64,000 nt of DNA from Gyromitra esculenta (Eukaryota; Ascomycota; Pezizomycetes; Pezizales; Discinaceae). Positions within the stretch are counted from its first letter, which is position 1; every line of letters starts with the position of its first letter. Below, in pieces: positions 12,835-24,408 of the stretch. The stretch covers positions 1,488,001-1,552,000 of the forward strand of contig JBCAML010000012.1 of the NCBI GenBank assembly GCA_038503075.1, given 5' to 3'. Below the pieces are notes generated by a model. It saw only the letters and a program-made list of their open reading frames with translations, did no database searches and was not told the origin of the DNA. A program made the position numbers and the translations under genes.

Positions 12835-13711
12835 TCTCACAGATGGTCGTTGTATTGTAAGGTTGGTTGTTCTCACGGTTCAGTCCCTTGTTAAGCCCTT
12901 CAGTATCCCTGAAGGTGAGCAGTGCTACTTAAGCGAGGTGCTAACACGTTCAAGGAGTGCAGTGTTTCTACAAGTTCTACGAGGGGACTATCTCAAGGCG
13001 AGATAAGTGCAGCGAAGTGGGTAGCGACAGCGAGGGTTCTGAGGGAGAACCAAGATAGTATTTCGACAGTTACAAGAGAAGGTAAACGAGAACGTTGCTT
13101 AAGGAAAGAAGAAGAAAGAGTACAAAGACGACTAAAATCCTTCACTTAAATACCCCGCTTTCCCGTAACACAAGCCAACAACCCGACAACAACCGAAACG
13201 TAACCGAACAACAAAGCCATTATACCCAAGGAAATTCTCCGTAAACACCAGTCCCTTCATCCTAACCCATTACCCGGTTCCATCCGTGAAAGTTGTATGG
13301 GCGTTCGGCTATTCTATTGTCGTTATTTGTTCATTATGTTTCATTTGGTTTCCAGTACAATGAGTCATACGTATGTCATCGAAGAGATGGAATATGGGTA
13401 TATAAGCGAAGGGTCTTTCCTCTCTGTTGTACTTTTTCTTCTCTTCTCTTTAAGCAACGTCTTCTATTGTCACTCAACTTGTATCCTACAAATACAAGCC
13501 AGGATTCCCATAAATCCTTTGTCGCCTCTGTGATTCTCTCCTTTATCACGTCACTACATCAATATAGTTTTATCGGTGGAGTCACTATAACTCCTCTTCT
13601 TAGTAGAGCCTGTGGAATCATCGCGAAAACTCCTGTTGCTGGTTTTCGCTCAAGTAGCATTGCTCACCTTTGGGGATACCAAAGGGCTTGACGAAACCCT
13701 GCTCCTTGAGA
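12835..13711 (+). mobile_element. Solo LTR family B, forward, TSD TACTC (nested)
   Basis: Inserted into the outer B LTR; TACTC at 12830-12834 and 13712-13716. Starts TCTCACAGATGG and ends CTCCTTGAGA. Itself interrupted by an A LTR at 12871. Confidence 0.8.
12871..13291 (-). mobile_element. Solo LTR family A, reverse, TSD GTTGT
   Basis: TCTCACGG to CCGTGAAA, 421 bp, GTTGT on both sides. It is a third-level insertion (A in B in B). Confidence 0.88.
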
Positions 13712-14027
13712 TACTCTTCTTTGTATCTTCACAATACAAACCTCGGTTACATCTCGTAATCCTTCGCCATCGCTGTCAATAGGTCGCCCTGACTTATTAT
13801 ACCTGTAGAGCCTATGGAATCATCGTCTAAACTTTTGTTGCTTGTTTTTGTTCAAGTAGCACTGCTCACCTTTGGGGATACCAAAGGGCTTGATGAAACC
13901 TCTCTCCTTGAGACCAGAAACAGAAGAAGAACAGCAGATTAGGGAAAAAAGCGGCCCGGGCTGGGATAGAAAGATGGAGAAAGAGAGAGAAGAGAAGGAA
14001 TATCAGGAGAAAGTGTATCTGGAGATG

Positions 14028-14284
14028 TTTCAAGGAGGGAGGTTTCGTCAAGCCCTTTGGTATCCCCAAAGGTGACCAGTGCTACTTGAACAAAAACTAG
14101 CAACAGCAGTTTACACGATGATTCCACAGGCTCTACAATGGAGAGGAGTTATGATTACTCCGACAGCGAAACTACGTTAATGTAGTGGCGTGATAAAGCG
14201 GGAAATATCACGGAGGCGACGAAGGATTTATGGGTATCCTGGCTTGTATTGTAGAATACAAGTAGAGTGACAATAGAAGACGTT
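14028..14284 (-). mobile_element. LTR family B, reverse, right half missing
   Basis: Begins TTTCAAGGAGGG and follows the B reverse consensus, including the CCTTTGG/GGATA/CCAAAGG hairpin, up to ..CAATAGAAGACGTT. It is then replaced by a C LTR. The rest of this LTR is not found beyond the C element. Confidence 0.8.
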
Positions 14285-15232
14285 TGTTATACCTGTACCT
14301 TTTGAAGGAGTTCCTGGCCCTGGAGTTACCCTATCTTTAAAGTTACCCTACTTTAGCACCTTCCGGATCGGGACTGGAGCCTGTTACCCTGCCTCCTATC
14401 CTTCCAGTAGGTATAGCATTTGGAGAAGGGGTAACAGCACCAGAAAAGACCTGTCCCGGAGGGCAAAAGTAACCCCTTGGCCGTCAAGCAAAACCGTCCG
14501 GCGGAATGGGACCTGAAGGGTATGTAGGGGAAGTGTCTGGCTTCGCTGTGGTTCAAACAGATTGCGAATCGGACCAAAACTGGCGGAGTTACAGACTGAC
14601 AAAGATAAGGGAACGCAATGCTACGCGACGATTCGGATAGGCAAAATGATCATCTCGAAGAGACGAATGCAATGAAGACAAATATGTAACTCCCATGTTA
14701 CCGACATGCATACTGCTCGGAGAATCGCGGATCGGGGCCAGGGAACTCAATGGGGTATTGGGTATGGAGATAAAACGAAGTGGTTTCATGTTGTCATTGT
14801 AGTTAGCGCCTCTACACCACACTATACCCAAACATAGTAGAGAGGAGGCATTATAAATACTCTCGCAGTGGATGTAAACTCTGAGTCAGATCATTAGCGA
14901 CGAAGAACGAGCCTTATCAATATTATATTGTTTCTAGCAAAATTACTTCCATGCAATTTACTCTTTTACTTGTGAATTACTTTTATCTCGCTTAGCAAGG
15001 CCTTGGCCTTTTAGCGTTAGTTATTAAAACCTTACTATTGGAAGTTCTTCACGGAACTTTGCTCGATCCCAACTTTGAACCCTACGGTTATCTTTTAGCA
15101 GTGCATAAGAAGCAGTTAGGACTTGCACCTGAGTATTGTGTTGCAAATAGCAACCGGGCAGGTTATAGCGTCTAGATTGTTATCTAAAGCTTCTTGGAGA
15201 TTTCCTGTGCGGTAAGAAGTACAGGTCTTACA
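14285..15232 (+). mobile_element. Solo LTR family C with mismatched flanks
   Basis: TGTTATACC ... GTCTTACA, 948 bp, TATAAATA at about 14852. The left flank is a reverse B LTR (ACGTT) and the right flank a forward A LTR (GTTTG). No target duplication exists, unlike the other two C copies. This fits recombination between two C LTRs with loss of the DNA between. Confidence 0.85.
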
Positions 15233-15916
15233 GTTTGATTGTTCTTCTTCTCTTCTCTCTTTAAGCAACGTTCTCGTTTCACGGATAGAATCGAGTAATG
15301 GGTTAGGATGACTGTGGATGGTTGCGAAGGATTTTCTTTGGATATAATGGCTTTGTTGTTCGGTTAAGTTTCGGTTGTTGTCGGATGGATATTTGGTGTT
15401 ACGGGAAAGTGGGGTATTTAAGTGGAAGATTTTGGTCGTCCCTGTTCTCCTTTTCTTTCTTCTCTAAGCAACGTTCTTACTTTACTTCTATTGTACTGTT
15501 TTAATATTACCTCGATTCTACCTCAGAATCCTCGCGGTCACTGTCGCTGTGATAACCTTTACACTTAACTCGCCTTGAGTTAGAACCCCGTAGGACCTGT
15601 AGAAACATCATATACCTTGTTGCTTGACATTTCGTTTAAGTAGCTCTGCTCACCTTCAGGGATACTGAAGGGCTTAATCAAGGTCAAACCGTGAGATCTC
15701 GTTACCTTCTTCTGTAGCAATTGGAATACCATCTTGGTTCTACTTCAGAACCCTTGCTGTCGCTGTTCATTTCGCTGCACTTATCTCGCCTTGAGATAGA
15801 CCCCCCGTAGAACCTGTAGAAACGTCGCACTCTTTGAACGCGTTGATACCTCGTCTAAGTAGCATTGCTCACCTTCAGGGATACTGAAGCGCTTAACGAG
15901 GGACTCAACCGTGAGA
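15233..15916 (+). mobile_element. 5' LTR of element E1 (family A), 5' end missing
   Basis: The right part of an A LTR (from about the TATA-AAGCAACG region) ends CTCAACCGTGAGA directly before the primer-binding region and gag of E1. It is interrupted by an A LTR at 15277. Its beginning was lost at the C element junction. Confidence 0.8.
15277..15696 (+). mobile_element. Solo LTR family A, forward, TSD TCTCG
   Basis: TTTCACGG to CCGTGAGA, 420 bp, TCTCG at 15272-15276 and 15697-15701. Its stems differ from the consensus (GATTCT/AGAATC, TAACTC/GAGTTA) while the loops are unchanged. Confidence 0.88.
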
Positions 15917-16577
15917 TTATGTTGCTTCCATATCTACACCTTCTACCATTCAATCACCAAGAAGCATACCCAACCCTCGTTCCATCATGGAAGGAGCCGC
16001 TGTCGCTGCGAAACGCTTTCCCACTAGAGAAGCTTTCGCTCAGGCTTACCGAGATGACCCTGCGGAACTCTACAATGAACTCAGAGACCTAAACCAAGCT
16101 CTGGAAGATCAGATCGATGTCCTTCAGGAAAGCGAGCGAGAAAATGATGTAAAACTCAACACTGCTCGAATCCAGACCGACAATGCCCTCCGTCATCCTA
16201 CGGAACAAGATCAACGGGTCACTGAGGCCGCTAGCCTAATTGCCCGATTACGACAAGAGCGGAATGAAGCCCGATCTGCCACCCAAGCAACCCCTGCTCC
16301 GCCGAACCTCACAGCTACCCCACCCCCGCCATCAAATACCCACCGTTCAGAACACATGCCGGACCCAGAGAAGTTTGACAGATCCCGAGCAAAACTCCCC
16401 GGCTTCATACTACAACTGCGCTCCAAATTAACTGTCAACCGGGACCGCTTCGCCAATGAGACCACAATGATCCTTTATACCATCAATCGGTTAGAAGGAG
16501 CAGCTCTGGAACAAGTCCGCCACACGGTCCTCCCCTCCGGCCTCACTACCTGGACCAGCGCTGAACAACTGATCACC

Positions 16578-16987
16578 TCTCAAGGGGCGGGTTTCTTATC
16601 AAGCTCTCGAGTATCCCTCGAGATGAGCAGTGCTACTTGAATGGGAAACCAACAACGAGAAAGTGTACGAAGGTTCTACAGGCTCTACAATTGGATTAAG
16701 TCGAAGTGACTTAAAGACAGCGACAGCGGAGGGTTACGAGGTGTAACCGAGGTTTGTATTTGTAGAATACAAGAGTGAACAATAGAAGACGTTGCTTAAA
16801 GAAAGAAGAAGGAAAAGTACAACAAGAGGGGAAATCCCTTCGCTTATATACCATGTTCCCACTCTTTCTATGACAAAGACATGACTCATTGTAACAGAAA
16901 ACCCATAGAAACACAAAGAACAAAAACAAGACGCGACAACCATGTACCCATGTACCTAACCAATCAACGTAACATCCATCCATGAAA
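16578..16987 (-). mobile_element. Solo LTR family B, reverse, TSD TCACC
   Basis: TCTCAAGG to CCATGAAA, 410 bp, TCACC at 16573-16577 and 16988-16992, inside E1 gag. Hairpin stem CTCGAG/CTCGAG with loop GGATA. Confidence 0.88.
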
Positions 16988-17693
16988 TCACCGCACTGGA
17001 AACAGCATTTGGAGATCCTGACCCCACCAGCACCGCCCGACGAGAACTACACCAGCTCCGTCAAGGCAAACGAGATTTTTTGGCTTACCTGGCAGACTTT
17101 CAAAGAATCATGGGACAACTTAATTTCGATGAGAACTCCAAAATGGATGCCCTCGAACATGGCATGTCCGAGGAATTGAAAGAAGCCATGGTTTTCGCCC
17201 CTGCCGTCCCCACGAACCTTAACGATACAATCCTGACTCTTACCCGAATGGATAACCGCATCCGAGCTCGCAAGACAGAGAAGCGAGGAAACGCCCGTGA
17301 TATGATGGGACAATTCAGCGCCCCATCAGCCTTCACCCCTGCCTCCTCATTCACTCCCGGAGGACTAGCCCCTATGGATTTATCCTTTGGCCGCACTAGC
17401 AATCTCTCACGCCCTTCTCAGGACCAAAGATATACAATGGTTAACGGAAGACGGAAGCTCTCGGAGGAAGAAAAACAGTGGCGCCGTTCCATTGGAAAAT
17501 GTATGTTCTGCGCCGCCCCCGACCACTCCTACGCCAACTGCCCCTCTGCTTCAAAGAAACCCGCCATGAGGGGAGCCCTTACCAGTCTCGCCAATGCTCC
17601 CAACCCTCCCGCTTCCTCCGCTCGCCAACTCCCCCCGCCGCCACTACCTCCACAGTTTTTTGCAATCGATGCCCCAGATGCCTCCGAGGAGTC

Positions 17694-17737
17694 TTTAAAC
17701 TAGTTCAACTGAAGTCGCCCAGTGACCCTGCTTCAGT
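17694..17737 (+). promoter_or_regulatory. E1 -1 frameshift site and hairpin
   Basis: TTTAAAC is followed at once by the gag stop TAG. Hairpin stem ACTGAAG (17708-17714) and CTTCAGT (17731-17737), with loop bases AGTGACCC shared with E2 and E3. Stem bases differ from E2/E3 on both sides, so pairing is kept. Confidence 0.8.
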
Positions 17738-19006
17738 CCCTTTTTCTTTACCTTTGTCTGTGTTTTCCATTTCGGGTTTTTCAGTGTTGGATATGTGTGT
17801 TGAACATCAGTTGGATGGAGAACATTTTGTTATTTCTTGTAGCATTTCCCATAGCAATAAAATCATCAAAACCCACGCACTATTGGACACTGGAGCCTCT
17901 GGATTCGCTTTCATTGATAAAGAATTCGCGAGTCACCATTCCTTACCTCTTTCCCCCCTCAAAACACCTAGACAACTTGAAGTTATAGATGGTCGTCCTG
18001 TTGCCTCAGGAGCCATCACCCATATCGTCAACCTCAACCTATCCATTCAACAACACCAGGAACAAGCCCCCTGCTTCGTTACCCAGCTTGGTCATTATCC
18101 CTTGGTCCTCGGGATCCCATGGATGAACTACCATGACGTTCGCCTCCACTTCGCCGATAAACGCATTGAGTTTAATTCTAAGCTCTGCACCACCCACTGT
18201 TCCCCCGGTACAGCTGTTGTATCCGCCCCCTCAATCCCTGCTCCAGCTAAGCTAAACGTCGCTTTTATCAATGCTGCTAGCTTCAGGACCCTTACTCGAA
18301 AACGATCCCTACAGGCATACGCTATGTCCCTCTACGAGATTAATAGAATTCTAGAGGAAAAAACTACTAAGGAAGAGTGGAGAGCAAGAATCCCTGCAGA
18401 ATACCATGACTTCTTGAATATGTTCGACAAGAAGAAAGCTCAAGGCCTATCCCCACGCCGGCCATACGACCACAAAATACAACTTCAAGAGGGGAAAGAA
18501 GCCCCTTTTGGCCCCTTATATGGAATGTCCCGAGAAGAACTTATCGTCCTAAAGAAATATATCGAAGATAACCTTGAAAAAGGCTTTATCTGAGCTAGCT
18601 CTTCGCCTGCAGGATCCCCCGTTCTCTTCGTAAAAAAGGCTGACGGCTCTCTTCACCTATGTGTCGACTATCGAGGACTCAATGCTATTACAGTTAAGGA
18701 CCTGTATACCTCCCCCCTCATCCGAGAAACCCTTGATTGACTGGCAAAGGCACAGTGGTATACCAAACTAGATCTTCGCGATGGATATCATCAAATCCGA
18801 ATCGCTGAAGGAGACGAATGGAAGACTGCTTTCCGCACTCGTTACGGTCTTTATGAGTATCAAGTCATGCCGTTTGGCCTAACGAACGCTCCCGGAACGT
18901 TCCAACGCTTTATAAATAACTGTCTCACAGAGTACCTCGACATTTTCTGCACAGCCTACCTAGATGACATTCTCATCTACAGTGATAGCTTCGCCGTGCA
19001 TCAAGT

Positions 19007-19414
19007 TTTCTCGGATTAAGGATTAAGGACAGGGTTAGGTTTTGGTGCGAACGGTTGTTATGGGTTTCGTGTCTTTTGTTACAATGTTATTGTATTTCAG
19101 TTGTCATCGGTTATTGGATTTGTAGGGAAAAAGCGGGGTATTTAAACGGTGGATTTCTTTCGCTTGTTGTTCTTCTTTCTTCTCTCTTTAAGCAATGTTC
19201 TCGTTACCTTCTTCTGTAACTATTATACTACCTCGGTTCTATCTCAGAACCCTCGCCGTCGCTGTTTACTTCGCTGCACTTATCTCGCCTTGAGATAGAC
19301 CCCTGTAGAACTTGTAGAAACGCTGCACTCTTTGAACATGTTGTAATCTCGCTTAAGTAGCACTGCTCACCTTCAGGGATACTGAAGGGCTTAACGAGAG
19401 GCTCAACCGTGAGA
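19007..19414 (+). mobile_element. Solo LTR family A, forward, TSD CAAGT
   Basis: Starts TTTCTCGG (one change from consensus), ends CCGTGAGA, 408 bp, CAAGT at 19002-19006 and 19415-19419, in the E1 RT region. Confidence 0.86.
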
Positions 19415-20485
19415 CAAGTGCACTTTCGAAAGGTCCTACAAGCGCTAAAAGATAATGACATCTTATTGAAACCGGAAAAATGTGAGTTTGAGGTACAGAC
19501 AACAAAGTACCTTGGCCTCATCCTCACCCCCGATGGCATTAAAATGGACAAAGAAAAGCTGAAGGCCGTATGGGAATGGGGAACACCTAAAAATGTCAAA
19601 GATGTCCAAGCCTTCCTAGGGTTCGCCAATTTTTACCGTTGGTTTATCTTAGGATTCTCTAAACTTGCTTCACCCCTGACAGCTCTCACAAAAAAAGGGA
19701 TTACCTTCGAATGGACAGTAGAAGCAGATATCGCCTTTGAAAATCTCAAGCATGCCTTCACCACCGCCCCAATCCTCATTCACTTTGATCCAGATAAAAA
19801 AATCATCATTGAGACCGATGCCTCAGATTTTGTATCGGGAGGTATCTTGTCACAATACGATAATGCCGGAGTACTACACCCTGTAGCATTCTTCTCCAAG
19901 AAGCATTCACCTGCTGAATGCAACTACGAGATCTATGATAAGGAACTACTAGCCATCATCCGAGTGTTTGAAGAATGGCGCCCGGAACTTGAAGGATCTA
20001 AGCACCCCATTGACGTCATTAGTGACCACAAAAACCTCGAGTACTTTATGAGTACTAAACAACTTAATCTTTGACAAGCCAGATGGGCTGAATACCTATC
20101 ACGCTTTGATTTCGTGATCACATACCGACCAGGGAGCCAAGGAGGTAAACCGGATGCTTAGACCAGGAGATCAGGAGATCTCTCCAAGGAAGGGGATGAA
20201 CGGTTAGCACACCAAAGTCAGGTGGTGCTAAAGAAAGAAAATATAAACCCTAAGCTAAGTTTGTTGTCGGCTTCTTTGTCAAATGAAGCCGCTGAATTGG
20301 ATGCCCCCCTAGAGAAACTTTTCCTAGAAGGATTTATCGCTGACAAGTTCCCTGAAGAGATACTCAAGGCACTAAGGAATAAAGATCAACAATCTAAAAA
20401 GATCACCTTAAGCGAGTGTACAGAGGAAAACGGAAGACTATGCTATCGAGGATGTATCTATGTCCCTAACCTAGATGCTCTCCGC

Positions 20486-20904
20486 TTTCACGGATAGAAT
20501 CGGGTAATAGGTTAGGACGATTGTGGGTAGTTACGAAGGATTTTCTTTGAGTATAATGGCTTTGTTGTTCGGTTATGTTTCGGTTGTTGTCAGATGGTTG
20601 TTTGTGTTACGAGGAAGCGGGGTATTTAAACGGAGGATTTTGGTCGTTTTTGTTCTCTTTTTCTTTTCTTCTTAAGCAACGTTCTCAGTTTACTTCTGTT
20701 GTATTAGTTTAATACTATCTTGATTCTATCTCAGAATCCTTGCAGTCGCTGTCGCTGTGAAAACCCCCTCACTGAACTCGCCTTGAGTTCGACCCTGTAG
20801 GACCTGTAGAAACATTGTATACCTTATCGCTTGACCTTTTCGTTTAAGTAGCTCTGCTCACCTTCAGGGATACTGAAGGGCTTAAACGAGATCATACCGT
20901 GAGA
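20486..20904 (+). mobile_element. Solo LTR family A, forward, TSD TCCGC
   Basis: TTTCACGG to CCGTGAGA, 419 bp, TCCGC on both sides. Stem variants GAACTC/GAGTTC and CGTTTAAG/CTTAAACG keep pairing. Confidence 0.88.
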
Positions 20905-21190
20905 TCCGCTTGGAATTAATCCGAAGACACCACGATAACCCCACAGCGGGTCACCCAGGACGAGATAAGACCTTTGAACTCCTTGCTAGAAGCTTCTACT
21001 GGCCCAAAATGAGAGAATCAATCAAATGATATGTACGTAACTGCCATATCTGCCAGAAAGAGAAGCCAGTTACCCAGCAAACCCAAGGAGTTCTTCGCAC
21101 TCTACCTATTCCAAACCGCCCTTGGCAAGAAATCTCGATGGACTTTGTGACAGGCCTCCCAGAGTCAAACGGCTATGATGCTATTATGGT

Positions 21191-21598
21191 TCTCTAGGAG
21201 CGGGTTTCTTGTCAAGCTCTCGAGTATCCCTCGAGATGAGCAGTGCTACTTGAGTAGGAAACCAACAGCGAGAGTGTGTACGGAGATTCTACAGGCTCTA
21301 CGAGGAAGTCAAGTTATGATGACTTGAGGGCAGCGACAGCGATAGGTTACGAGGTGTAACCGAGGATTGTATTGTGAAATACACGAGTAGACTATAGAAG
21401 ACGTTGCTTAAGGAAAGAAGAAGAAAAAGCGCAACAAGAGGGGAATTCCCTTCGCTTATATACCACATTTCAACTCCTCCGATGACAAAGACCTGACTCA
21501 TGATAACAGAAACCCAAAGAAACGAAAGGAACACCGATATGACACAACAACCACTAACCCCTGTTTCTAACCAACCAACGAAACATCCATCCATGAAA
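21191..21598 (-). mobile_element. Solo LTR family B, reverse, TSD ATGGT
   Basis: TCTCTAGG to CCATGAAA, 408 bp, ATGGT at 21186-21190 and 21599-21603, within E1 integrase. Confidence 0.88.
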
Positions 21599-21896
21599 AT
21601 GGTAATAGTAGACCGTTTATCGAAAATGCGACATCTCATTCCGTGTAATACTACTGTCAATTCACGAGATGTCACAGATCTCTACCTCCAGTATGTTTGG
21701 AAACTTCACGGCTTACCGACACACATTACCTCCGATCGGGGAACACAGTTCACCGCCCATTTTTGGAAAGAACTCTGCCAGCGCCTAGCAATTCAAGCTA
21801 GGATGTCAACAGCCTTTCGCCCAGAAACCGATGGACAAACGGAACGATTGAACGCGGTTATGGAACAATACTTGCGATCCTATGTGTCCTATCAAC

Positions 21897-22315
21897 TCTC
21901 ACGGTTTGATCCCTCGTTAAGCCCTTCAGTATCCCTGAAGGTGAGCAGTGCTACTTAAACGAGAGGCCAAGCGACAAGAGTCACGATGTTTCTACAGGTC
22001 CTACGAGGGTCTAACTCAAGGCGAGTTAAGTGCAAGGGTCTTCACAGCGACAGTGACCGCGGAGAGTCTGAGGTAGAATCGTGGTAGTATTAAAATAATA
22101 TAGTAGAAGTAAAGTAAGAACGTTGCTTAAGGAAAGAAGAAAAAGAAGACATGGGCAAAGAAAATCCATCTCTTAAATACCCCGCTTTTCAACCAATATG
22201 ACTCATCGCCAAGAAATAACCGAAGACAAACGAAACACAAAGACATTGTAACCTTAACTAAAACCACAACCTCTAACAAGATCCTTGACCCGATTATTCC
22301 TTTGTATCCGTGAAA
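21897..22315 (-). mobile_element. Solo LTR family A, reverse, TSD TCAAC
   Basis: TCTCACGG to CCGTGAAA, 419 bp, TCAAC on both sides, near the end of the E1 integrase. Confidence 0.88.
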
Positions 22316-23056
22316 TCAACAAGGAGACTGGAGTAAATGGTTACCGATGGCAGAATTCTCCACGAATAACCAGGAATCGGCTAGTACTAAGGTCTCGCCG
22401 TTTTTTGCAAACTATGATTATCATCCCCGCTTTGATACTTCCATTATTCCTTCAACAACCACTGCTCAAAGCCAAGATTCCTCAACCTTCACAACTACGA
22501 TGCAGGATTTGTACGACTACCTCCGAACGCAAATTCGAACAGCTCAGGACATTCAGGAAACCTCTACTAATAAGCACCGAACCCCGGCCCCTGCTTATCA
22601 AGTCAACCACCAGGTATTCGTATCCATGAAGAATATCCGAACCGCTCGAAATGCTCGGAAACTCGACTGGAAATGGATGGGACCCTATCCGGTAAAAAAG
22701 ATAGTATCGCCTTTTGCATACTAGATTGACCTTTCACCATCAGTCAAGTATCACCCCGTTTTTCACGTCTCACTCCTCAAACCTGCTGCCGGCGATCCTC
22801 TCCCAAGACAAATAATACCCCCTTCATCTCCGATTGTGGTTAATGAACAAGAGGAATATTTTATTGAGAAAATCCTCGAACAACGAATATATCGCGGACA
22901 ACAACAATACCTTGTCGAATGGACCGGTTATGCTCACCCTACCTGGGAACCTGCCGAAGATCTTCAGGATACTGCTGCCCTTGATACCTTCTTAACTACA
23001 ATGACTACTACCGGTCCTAAGGTTCACAGGAGCTCACGCTTAAGACGGGGGGCTAC

Positions 23057-23472
23057 TTTCACGGATTAAGGATGGGGAACAGGGTTAGGTTTTGGTACGA
23101 CGGTTGTTATGGGCTTCGGGTCTTTTGTTACAATGTTATTGTATTTCGGTTGTTATCGGTTATTGGATTTGTTGGGAAAAGCGGGGTATTTAAATGGTGG
23201 ATTTTGTTCGTTTGTTGTTCTTCTTCTTTTCTTTCTTTAAGCAATGTTCTCGTTACCTTCTTCTGTAGCAATTGGAATACCATCTTGGTTCTACTTCAGA
23301 ACCCTCGCTGTCACTGTTCATTTCGCTGCACTTATCTCGCCTTGAGATAGACCCCCCCCCGGTAGAACCTGTAGAAACGCCGCAATCTTTGAACGCATTG
23401 TTACCTCGTCTAAAGTAGCACTGCTCACCTTCAGGGATACTGAAGGGCTTAATGAGGGACTCAACCGTGAGA
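23057..23472 (+). mobile_element. 3' LTR of E1 (family A)
   Basis: Follows the polypurine-like GACGGGGGGCTAC and runs from TTTCACGG to CCGTGAGA. The E1 pol stop codon lies in its first 13 bases. Confidence 0.88.
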
Positions 23473-24043
23473 GACAGCTTAATTTCGATGAAAATTTGAA
23501 TATGGATGCCCTAGAACACGGCATGTCGGAGGAACTGAAAGAAGCTATTGTGTTTGCCCCCATCGCCCCTGCCACCCTTCAAGAGATGATTCTCACCCTC
23601 ACCCGACTGGACAACCGTATCCGAGCCCGTAAAGCCGAGAAAAGAGGAAATGCTCGCGACGGTATGGGCCAATTCAGTGCCCCCGCCGCCTTTACCCCTG
23701 CCTCCTCCTTCACCCCAGGGGGATTAGCCCCTATCGACCTCTCTTTCGGACCCACTAGCAACATTTCTCGCCCTCCTCAGGACCAAAGATACACGATGGC
23801 CAATGGACAGAGAAAGCTCTCCGAAGGAGAGAAACAGTGGCTCCGCTCCACTGGAAAGTGTATGTTTTGCGCCGCCGCCGACCACTCCTATACCAACTGC
23901 CCCTTCGCTCCCAAGAAGCCTACCATGAGGGGAGCCCTTACAGCACCCCCTGCCGCCCGTACACCACTTCCCTCTTCTTTGCCGCCACCGCCTCTTCCCC
24001 CACAGTTCTTTGCGTAAAAATCAGCAGACTCAGCCAACGAGTG

Positions 24044-24088
24044 TTTAAACTAGTACAACCAAGACCGACAAGTGACCCCGTCTTGGTT
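24044..24088 (+). promoter_or_regulatory. E2 -1 frameshift site and hairpin
   Basis: TTTAAAC next to TAG; 6 nt later AACCAAGAC (24057-24065) pairs with GTCTTGGTT (24080-24088), nine pairs. Relative to E3 the stem changed on both strands (GGT/ACC to GAC/GTC). Confidence 0.8.
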
Positions 24089-24408
24089 CCCAATTTTTTA
24101 CCTTTGTCCGCATTTTCGATTTCTGGGTTTTCAGTCTCTAGTGTAAGCGTGGAGGATCAATTGGATGGAGAACATTTTGTAGTTTCGTGCAACATTTCCC
24201 ATAGCAATAAAATTATAAAAACCCACGCTTTACTAGACACTGGAGCCTCCGGATTTGCATTCATCGACAAGAAATTCGCGAGTCACCATTCCATACCCCT
24301 CACTCCTTTAAAAATACCCCGACAACTTGAAGTCATAGATGGTCGCCCAGTTGTTTCAGGAGATATTACACATATCGCCAACCTCAATCTATCTATTCAG
24401 AATCACCG

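Larger units (their letters stand above)
12623..13913 (+). mobile_element. Solo LTR family B, forward, TSD CCAGA (outer)
   Basis: Starts TTTCATGGATGG, ends CTCCTTGAGA, with CCAGA on both sides (12618-12622, 13914-13918). It carries the TATA-like GGGTATATAAGG and the AAGCAACGTC block. It is interrupted at 12835 by another B LTR and interrupts the retroposon ORF. Confidence 0.85.
12399..14027 (+). pseudogene. Retroposon ORF, N-terminal part, split by a B LTR
   Basis: The coding pieces 12399-12622 and 13919-14027 join in frame when the B LTR and one copy of its CCAGA duplication are removed. The start chosen is the first ATG inside the element (MSTQRYSSRAMPAYK); the upstream ATG at 12345 is in the flank. 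The product is rich in Lys, Glu and Arg with heptad-like coiled-coil character (NEVLTREIRKLRAEVGVLAK; MEKEREEKEYQEKVYLEM). It has no zinc knuckle or polymerase motif. It is cut at 14027 by a B LTR in reverse orientation, beyond which the continuation is lost; the ORF resumes at 40499. Confidence 0.6.
15987..23069 (+). pseudogene. E1 gag-pol, broken by stops and LTR insertions
   Basis: Gag begins MEGAAVAAKRFPTREAF at 15987, is split by a B LTR at 16578-16987, and resumes to the zinc knuckle (CMFCAAPDHSYANC) and stop at 17701-17703. Pol follows in the -1 frame at the TTTAAAC heptamer (17694-17700). It has a protease (LLDTGASG), RT including YLDDILIYS (about 18960), RNase H (TDASDF), integrase, GPY module and chromodomain, ending in the first bases of the 3' LTR. 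In-frame stops at about 18591, 18737 and 20072 are CGA to TGA changes relative to E3; further stops are near 20158, 21025 and 22722. E1 keeps the segment EAPFGPLYG that E3 lacks. Confidence 0.88.
15233..23472 (+). mobile_element. Ty3/gypsy chromovirus-type element E1, decayed, five inserts in its body
   Basis: Order: truncated 5' LTR, gag, pol, 3' LTR. The body is interrupted by solo LTRs at 16578 (B), 19007 (A), 20486 (A), 21191 (B) and 21897 (A), each with its own 5-bp duplication. E1 itself appears to lie inside the gag of E2, since E2 gag starts abruptly at 23473 with GACAG. Confidence 0.85.

Noticed and set aside
13872..14069. Pair of opposite-strand frames with the same protein start
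   Set aside because: Caused by a forward B LTR end and a reverse B LTR start flanking a short piece of the retroposon ORF, not a palindromic gene.
16211..16465. Minus-strand frame inside E1 gag
   Set aside because: Shadow of the gag coding sequence; the same shadow occurs opposite E3 gag.
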